Assembly (NCBI GenBank): GCA_018262455.1
Contig: JAGSPR010000267.1
Coordinates: forward strand, 1 to 9,515
Reading direction: 5' to 3'
Source: Deltaproteobacteria bacterium
Lineage (GTDB): Bacteria > Myxococcota > Polyangia > Haliangiales > Haliangiaceae
DNA length: 9,515 bases
The notes beneath the pieces were generated by a model. The model did no database searches, had not been told where the DNA came from, and worked only from the letters and a program-made list of their open reading frames with translations. How positions within the stretch are numbered: position 1 is the stretch's first letter; each line of letters starts with the position of its first letter. Position numbers and translations under genes: made by a program. Below, piece by piece: positions 5,766 through 9,515 of the stretch.

Positions 5766-7697
5766 TCAGCGCCGCAGGAACAGGGCGCCGAGCGGGGGCA
5801 GGGTGAGGTTGAGAGAGTGCTCGCGGCGGTGGGCTCGCACGCGGGTGGTCTCGACGGCGCCGAGGTTGCCCTGGCCGCTGCCGCCGAGCTCGACGGCATC
5901 GGTGTTGAGGATCTCGCGGTAACGGCCGGGGAGGGTGACGCCGACGCGGTAGTTGAGGCGCGGGATGGGCGTGAAGTTGAGCACCACGATGACGCGCTCG
6001 TGATCGCGCGCGAGGCGTTCGTAGACGACCACGCTGTGCTCGGCATCATCGGCCTCGAGCCACTGGAAGCCGGCCGGCTCGGTGTCGAGCTCGTGGAGGG
6101 CGCGCTCGTGGCGGTAGAGGTGGTTGAGCTCGCCGACGAGGAGCTGGACCTGGCGGTGGGACGGGTCCTCGAGGAGGTGCCAGTCGAGGCTGGCGTCGTG
6201 GTTCCACTCGTTCCACGGGGCGAGCTCGCTGCCCATGAACAGGAGCTTCTTGCCAGGTTGGGAATACATGTACGCGAGCAACAGGCGGAGGTTGGCGAAC
6301 TGCTGCCAGCGATCGCCGGGCATCTTCGCGAGGAGCGAGCGTTTGCCGTGGACGACTTCATCGTGCGACAGCGGGAGCACGAACTTCTCGGAGAAAGCGT
6401 AGAGGCCACGCATCGTGAGCTCGCGGTGGTGATGCCGGCGATGGATCGGATCACGCGCCATGAACTGCAGGGTGTCGTGCATCCAGCCCATGTCCCACTT
6501 GTACGAGAAGCCCAGACCGCCACTGGCGACCGCGCCGGTGACGTGCGGCCAGGCCGTGGACTCCTCGGCGACCGTGATCGTCCCGGGCGACTCGCGATGG
6601 ATCGCCACGTTGAGCCGGCGGAGCAACTCGACCGCTTCGAGGTACTCGTTCCCACCGTGGACGTTCGGGACCCAATCCCCCGGCTTGCGGCCGTAGTCGC
6701 GGTAGAGCATCGAGGCAACGCCGTCGACGCGGAGTCCGTCGACGTGGAACCGGTCGAGCCAGAACAACGCACTCGACAGCAGGAAGCTGCGGACCTCGGG
6801 GCGACCGAAATCGAAGATCGACGTGTCCCACTCGGGGTGAAAGCCGAGGCGGCGGTCGGGGTGTTCGAACAAGGGGGTGCCGTCGAAGTACTGGAGGCCG
6901 TGCTCGTCGGTGGGGAAGTGCGCGGGCACCCAGTCGAGCAGGACCGCGATGCCGGCCTGATGGAGCAGGTCGATGAGGGTCATCAGGTCCTCGGGCGTGC
7001 CGTAGCGCGAGGTCGCGGCGAAGTAACCAGTGGTCTCGTAGCCCCACGAGCCGAAAAACGGATGCTCGGTGAGCGGCATGAGCTCGACGTGGGTGAACCC
7101 GAGACGCTGGACGTACTCGACGAGCTTCGGCGCGATCTCCAGATAGCTCAGCGAACGGTTGTTGTCCTCGGGGACGCGCATCCACGAACCGAGGTGGACC
7201 TCGTAGATCGCGATCGGCGCGGATGGACTGCTCACGGCGGCGCGGGTCGCCATCCACTGCGCATCCCTCCACTCGTGGTCGAGCTCCCACACCACCGAGG
7301 CGGTGTTCGGTGGCACCTCGTGGCGCAGCGCGAACGGATCGGCCTTGGCGACCTGGTAGCCGCGGAGCTTCGAGCTCACGTGATACTTGTAGAGCGCTCC
7401 ACGCGCGACGTTCGGGACGAAGCCGACCCACACGCCGGTGTCACCGAGCCGCGTGAGCGGCGCATCGCCGGGCGTCCAGGCGTTGAAGTCACCGATGACG
7501 CTGATCGCCTCGGCATTGGGGGCCCACGTCGCGAACCGAGTGCCGTGCGTCGTGGGATGCGAGCCGAGCTTCTCGAACAGGCGGGGATGCTTGCCCTCGC
7601 GCATGAGGTGCGCGTCGAGATCCCCGAACTGGTCACTCCGCGGCGGCGGCGGCTCGGAGCTCGGGGGTTGCGGCGTTGGCTCGCGGATGCGCTTCAC
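5766..7697 (-). CDS. glgB: 1,4-alpha-glucan branching enzyme (GH13), short form without the N1 domain
   Basis: GlgB cuts alpha-1,4-glucan chains and rejoins them as alpha-1,6 branches. This protein has 643 residues. A Pro/Ser-rich head (about 5-22) precedes a CBM48 domain (about 40-140, with HGTRFATWAPNA and VIGDFNAW). The GH13 barrel follows (about 160-540), then a C-terminal beta domain ending HSLNLTLPPLGALFL. The catalytic residues are D325 (DGLRVDGVAS), E378 (TVAEES) and D446 (LSHDEVVHG). Their spacing (53 and 68 residues) equals that of E. coli D405, E458 and D526. E. coli GlgB has about 100 extra N-terminal residues (the N1 module), which are absent; similarity starts at the DAHLMREGKHP segment. 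The start is GTG at 7697, 9 bp after the stop of the treS-maltokinase gene, with only a weak GAG-type site. ATG at about codon 32 is an alternative start, but the 9-bp operon spacing favours the GTG. Confidence 0.96.
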   Translation of the reverse strand: MKRIREPTPQPPSSEPPPPRSDQFGDLDAHLMREGKHPRLFEKLGSHPTTHGTRFATWAPNAEAISVIGDFNAWTPGDAPLTRLGDTGVWVGFVPNVARGALYKYHVSSKLRGYQVAKADPFALRHEVPPNTASVVWELDHEWRDAQWMATRAAVSSPSAPIAIYEVHLGSWMRVPEDNNRSLSYLEIAPKLVEYVQRLGFTHVELMPLTEHPFFGSWGYETTGYFAATSRYGTPEDLMTLIDLLHQAGIAVLLDWVPAHFPTDEHGLQYFDGTPLFEHPDRRLGFHPEWDTSIFDFGRPEVRSFLLSSALFWLDRFHVDGLRVDGVASMLYRDYGRKPGDWVPNVHGGNEYLEAVELLRRLNVAIHRESPGTITVAEESTAWPHVTGAVASGGLGFSYKWDMGWMHDTLQFMARDPIHRRHHHRELTMRGLYAFSEKFVLPLSHDEVVHGKRSLLAKMPGDRWQQFANLRLLLAYMYSQPGKKLLFMGSELAPWNEWNHDASLDWHLLEDPSHRQVQLLVGELNHLYRHERALHELDTEPAGFQWLEADDAEHSVVVYERLARDHERVIVVLNFTPIPRLNYRVGVTLPGRYREILNTDAVELGGSGQGNLGAVETTRVRAHRREHSLNLTLPPLGALFLRR

Positions 7698-7706
7698 GTG
7701 AGCTCA

Positions 7707-9515
7707 TCACACCACAGGAAGCAGGCCGAGCAGGCCGCGTAACGGGATCTCGAGCCAGTCCGGTCGATTATTGAGCTCGTAGCCGATCTCGTAGATGCAC
7801 TTCTCGAGCATGAAGAACTCCAGTAGCAGCGTGAGGTCGCCGTCGCTGGCCGGCACGAGTCGCGTGGTGCGAGCGCGATCGAGGTAGCCGCCCAGGAACG
7901 AGGCGGCGGCCCACTCGGACCACGCGCGCGCCCAGACCTCGAGCCGGCCGACGTCCTCCGGGCGATGCCGGCCGTCACGCAGCGCCGCGACACTCGCGTA
8001 CTGCAGCGAGCGAAGCATGCCCGCGACATCCCGCAGCGGGTTGCGCTTGAACCGGCGCTGCGACAGCGGGCGGCCGGGCTCACCTTCGAAGTCGATGATC
8101 ACGAAATCCTCGCCGGTCCACAGCACCTGGCCCAGGTGGTAGTCGCCATGGATGCGGGTCCGGATCACGTCGATCCGGTGACGCGTGATCCGGGCGAGTC
8201 GGTGATCGAGCTCGGCTTCACGCGCGAGGATCGCGTCGACGAGCACGCGTTGCTCGACGGGCAGCAGCTTCGCCCGGCCACGCAGCAGATCGAAGGTCCG
8301 CGCCAGGTGCGCGCTCACCGAGCCGTAGAGCGACTGCTGGTGCATGATGTCGTAGGGCTCGGGCGCGAACAGCGGATCGTTCGGCTCGCTCGCGAGCACG
8401 ACATGCAGCTCGGCGGTGCGCAGCCCGAGCAGCCGCACGCGATCGAGATAGGTGCCGACCCAGTCGATCACCTGATCGCTCGGAGCCAGCCGGGCACGCT
8501 CGAGCAGCGTCCCCGCCTGCACCGGAGGCGTCTCTGGGCGCGTCTCGTCGGCGAGCACACCCTCGAAGTAGCGATCGAGCGAGCTCAGCGAGAGCTGCCA
8601 CGCATCGCCCTGGTTCGGGACGAACGCGAACAGCGTGCCGATCGTGGTCGGCTCGCGGTCCTGCTGGCGGTATTCGAGGACACCCGCGATCCGCGGCACC
8701 CCGTGATACTCGGGGGCTCGTGTCGCGAGGAACCGGCCGACCTCGAGCTCGGCGTTCGGGCCCTCCTCGATCACTCGAAACAGCTTGAGCAGGAAGCGCT
8801 CGCCATACAGGACGTCGCTGTTGCTCTGATCGGCCGCGGTCGCGCGCGGTGTCAGGCTGACGTCCGGTGGCACCTCGCGCAGCGCCGCGAACGAATCCCC
8901 GGTCAGCCTGCCATGTCGCCCGACCGCGCCGATGCCGTCGGTCATCGCCCGCAGCAGCGCCGTGTTGAACGCGTCGGCGAACAGCGCGTCGTAGAGCACG
9001 CCCGTGACCGGGTGCTCGCCGCGCCCCGGTACATCGTGGATCACGGCGTTGGCGATCGGGGGGCCGGGGATTCGCATCGAATCGTGCGGCTCGGCTTCCT
9101 CGGAAAACGCGATCGGGACCAGGTAGGTGTCGGCGGGCCCCCGGTCATACTCGACGCGCAACATCGCGATCGCGAACCGCGCCTCGTTGGTGAATGTCAG
9201 GACGTCGCTGATCGAGATCGCCTTGCGCGTGCGCGCCTTGCCTCGAAACCACCTGCGCTGGATGACGAACCCGATCAGCGTCCGCGCGAGCAGGTTGCCA
9301 CGGCTCGGCTCGAGCAGCGAAGTCCAGCTGGTGCCGAGCGACAGGTTCGGACGTTCCATGATGCTGTCCGCGACCTGTGGTCGTTCGAGCGCCAGCCAGT
9401 AGAAGTTGTGGGGGCCAAGCGAGATGAAGTACGGCGCCTCGGTGATCTCGGGGAACCGCATGCGGCCGAATAGCTCGACCGGGACCATCGACCGCAAGCG
9501 CTCGAGGTTGAGCCG
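7707..9515 (-). CDS. treS: Trehalose synthase-maltokinase fusion (5' part beyond the right edge)
   Basis: The frame is open to the right edge and gives 602 residues. The TTG at 9497 is not a true start because coding sequence continues upstream of it. The first 45 or so residues (MVPVELFGR, FPEITEAPYFISLGPHNFYWL) are the C-terminal beta domain of trehalose synthase, which converts trehalose to maltose. After a linker comes a complete maltokinase of the aminoglycoside-phosphotransferase fold: an N-terminal cap with RRWFRGKAR (88-95), the ATP-binding lysine probably K244 (FLLKLFR) with a following acidic helix (E255/E258), the catalytic loop IHGDYHLGQ with D458, and metal-binding D475 in IIDFEGEPGRPL. 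Maltokinase makes maltose-1-phosphate, the donor for GlgE. The fused form ties maltose production to its phosphorylation. The stop codon lies 9 bp before the glgB start, so the two form one minus-strand operon; glgE would be expected upstream, outside the window. Confidence 0.95.
   Translation of the reverse strand, partial: RLNLERLRSMVPVELFGRMRFPEITEAPYFISLGPHNFYWLALERPQVADSIMERPNLSLGTSWTSLLEPSRGNLLARTLIGFVIQRRWFRGKARTRKAISISDVLTFTNEARFAIAMLRVEYDRGPADTYLVPIAFSEEAEPHDSMRIPGPPIANAVIHDVPGRGEHPVTGVLYDALFADAFNTALLRAMTDGIGAVGRHGRLTGDSFAALREVPPDVSLTPRATAADQSNSDVLYGERFLLKLFRVIEEGPNAELEVGRFLATRAPEYHGVPRIAGVLEYRQQDREPTTIGTLFAFVPNQGDAWQLSLSSLDRYFEGVLADETRPETPPVQAGTLLERARLAPSDQVIDWVGTYLDRVRLLGLRTAELHVVLASEPNDPLFAPEPYDIMHQQSLYGSVSAHLARTFDLLRGRAKLLPVEQRVLVDAILAREAELDHRLARITRHRIDVIRTRIHGDYHLGQVLWTGEDFVIIDFEGEPGRPLSQRRFKRNPLRDVAGMLRSLQYASVAALRDGRHRPEDVGRLEVWARAWSEWAAASFLGGYLDRARTTRLVPASDGDLTLLLEFFMLEKCIYEIGYELNNRPDWLEIPLRGLLGLLPVV

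Noticed and set aside
4451..6772. 773-codon minus-strand frame across the GH77 gene and the end of glgB
   Set aside because: It is a shadow: the Ser/Arg/Thr-rich then R/E/V-rich composition changes character where it passes from one real gene to the next, and it overlaps two well-supported enzymes.
5517..7742. 741-codon plus-strand frame opposite glgB
   Set aside because: Antisense shadow of glgB with low-complexity composition and no recognisable domain.
7965..9473. 502-codon plus-strand frame opposite the maltokinase region
   Set aside because: Antisense shadow; the minus strand carries intact kinase motifs across the same stretch.

Overview
This is a GC-rich chromosomal window from a Gram-negative bacterium, most likely a myxobacterium-type member of the Myxococcota (Polyangia, e.g. 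Haliangiales/Kofleriaceae-like). The evidence is very strong G/C bias at third codon positions (which also creates long antisense shadow frames), lipoprotein and Sec signal sequences with an outer-membrane-type protein, a trehalose synthase-maltokinase fusion upstream of glgB, and an ILVBL-like ThDP enzyme. The lineage call is inference; no RNA gene or phylogenetic marker is present.

Layout. (A) 1-2084, lipid-type metabolism: a left-truncated fatty-acid-hydroxylase/sterol-desaturase superfamily membrane protein on the minus strand is divergent from a complete ThDP-dependent enzyme that resembles animal ILVBL (2-hydroxyacyl-CoA lyase 2) along its whole length. The start codons are only about 38 bp apart. 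(B) 2085-3208, envelope: a short intergenic stretch with a perfect 15-bp palindrome precedes a two-gene unit, a secreted probable outer-membrane protein followed, with a 4-nt overlap, by a small monohaem cytochrome c lipoprotein. (C) 3210-3782, minus strand: an unrecognised lipoprotein whose stop codon lies 1 bp from that of the cytochrome. (D) 3980-9515, alpha-glucan metabolism: a divergent GH77 4-alpha-glucanotransferase on the plus strand converges with a minus-strand pair, treS-mak fusion (cut by the right edge) then glgB, separated by 9 bp.

How the genes fit together. Block D fits the GlgE pathway: trehalose to maltose (TreS), maltose to maltose-1-phosphate (maltokinase), then GlgE (expected just beyond the right edge but not seen) makes linear alpha-1,4-glucan, which GlgB branches. 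The GH77 enzyme could trim or rearrange maltodextrins from the same pool. Block A could be a hydroxylase/lyase pair acting on fatty acyl or ether-lipid chains; this is a hypothesis from family membership and adjacency.

No mobile element, CRISPR array, tRNA/rRNA or obvious rho-independent terminator was found. Coding density is very high. The longest gene-free stretch is 179 bp (3783-3961), where I see no confident signal.
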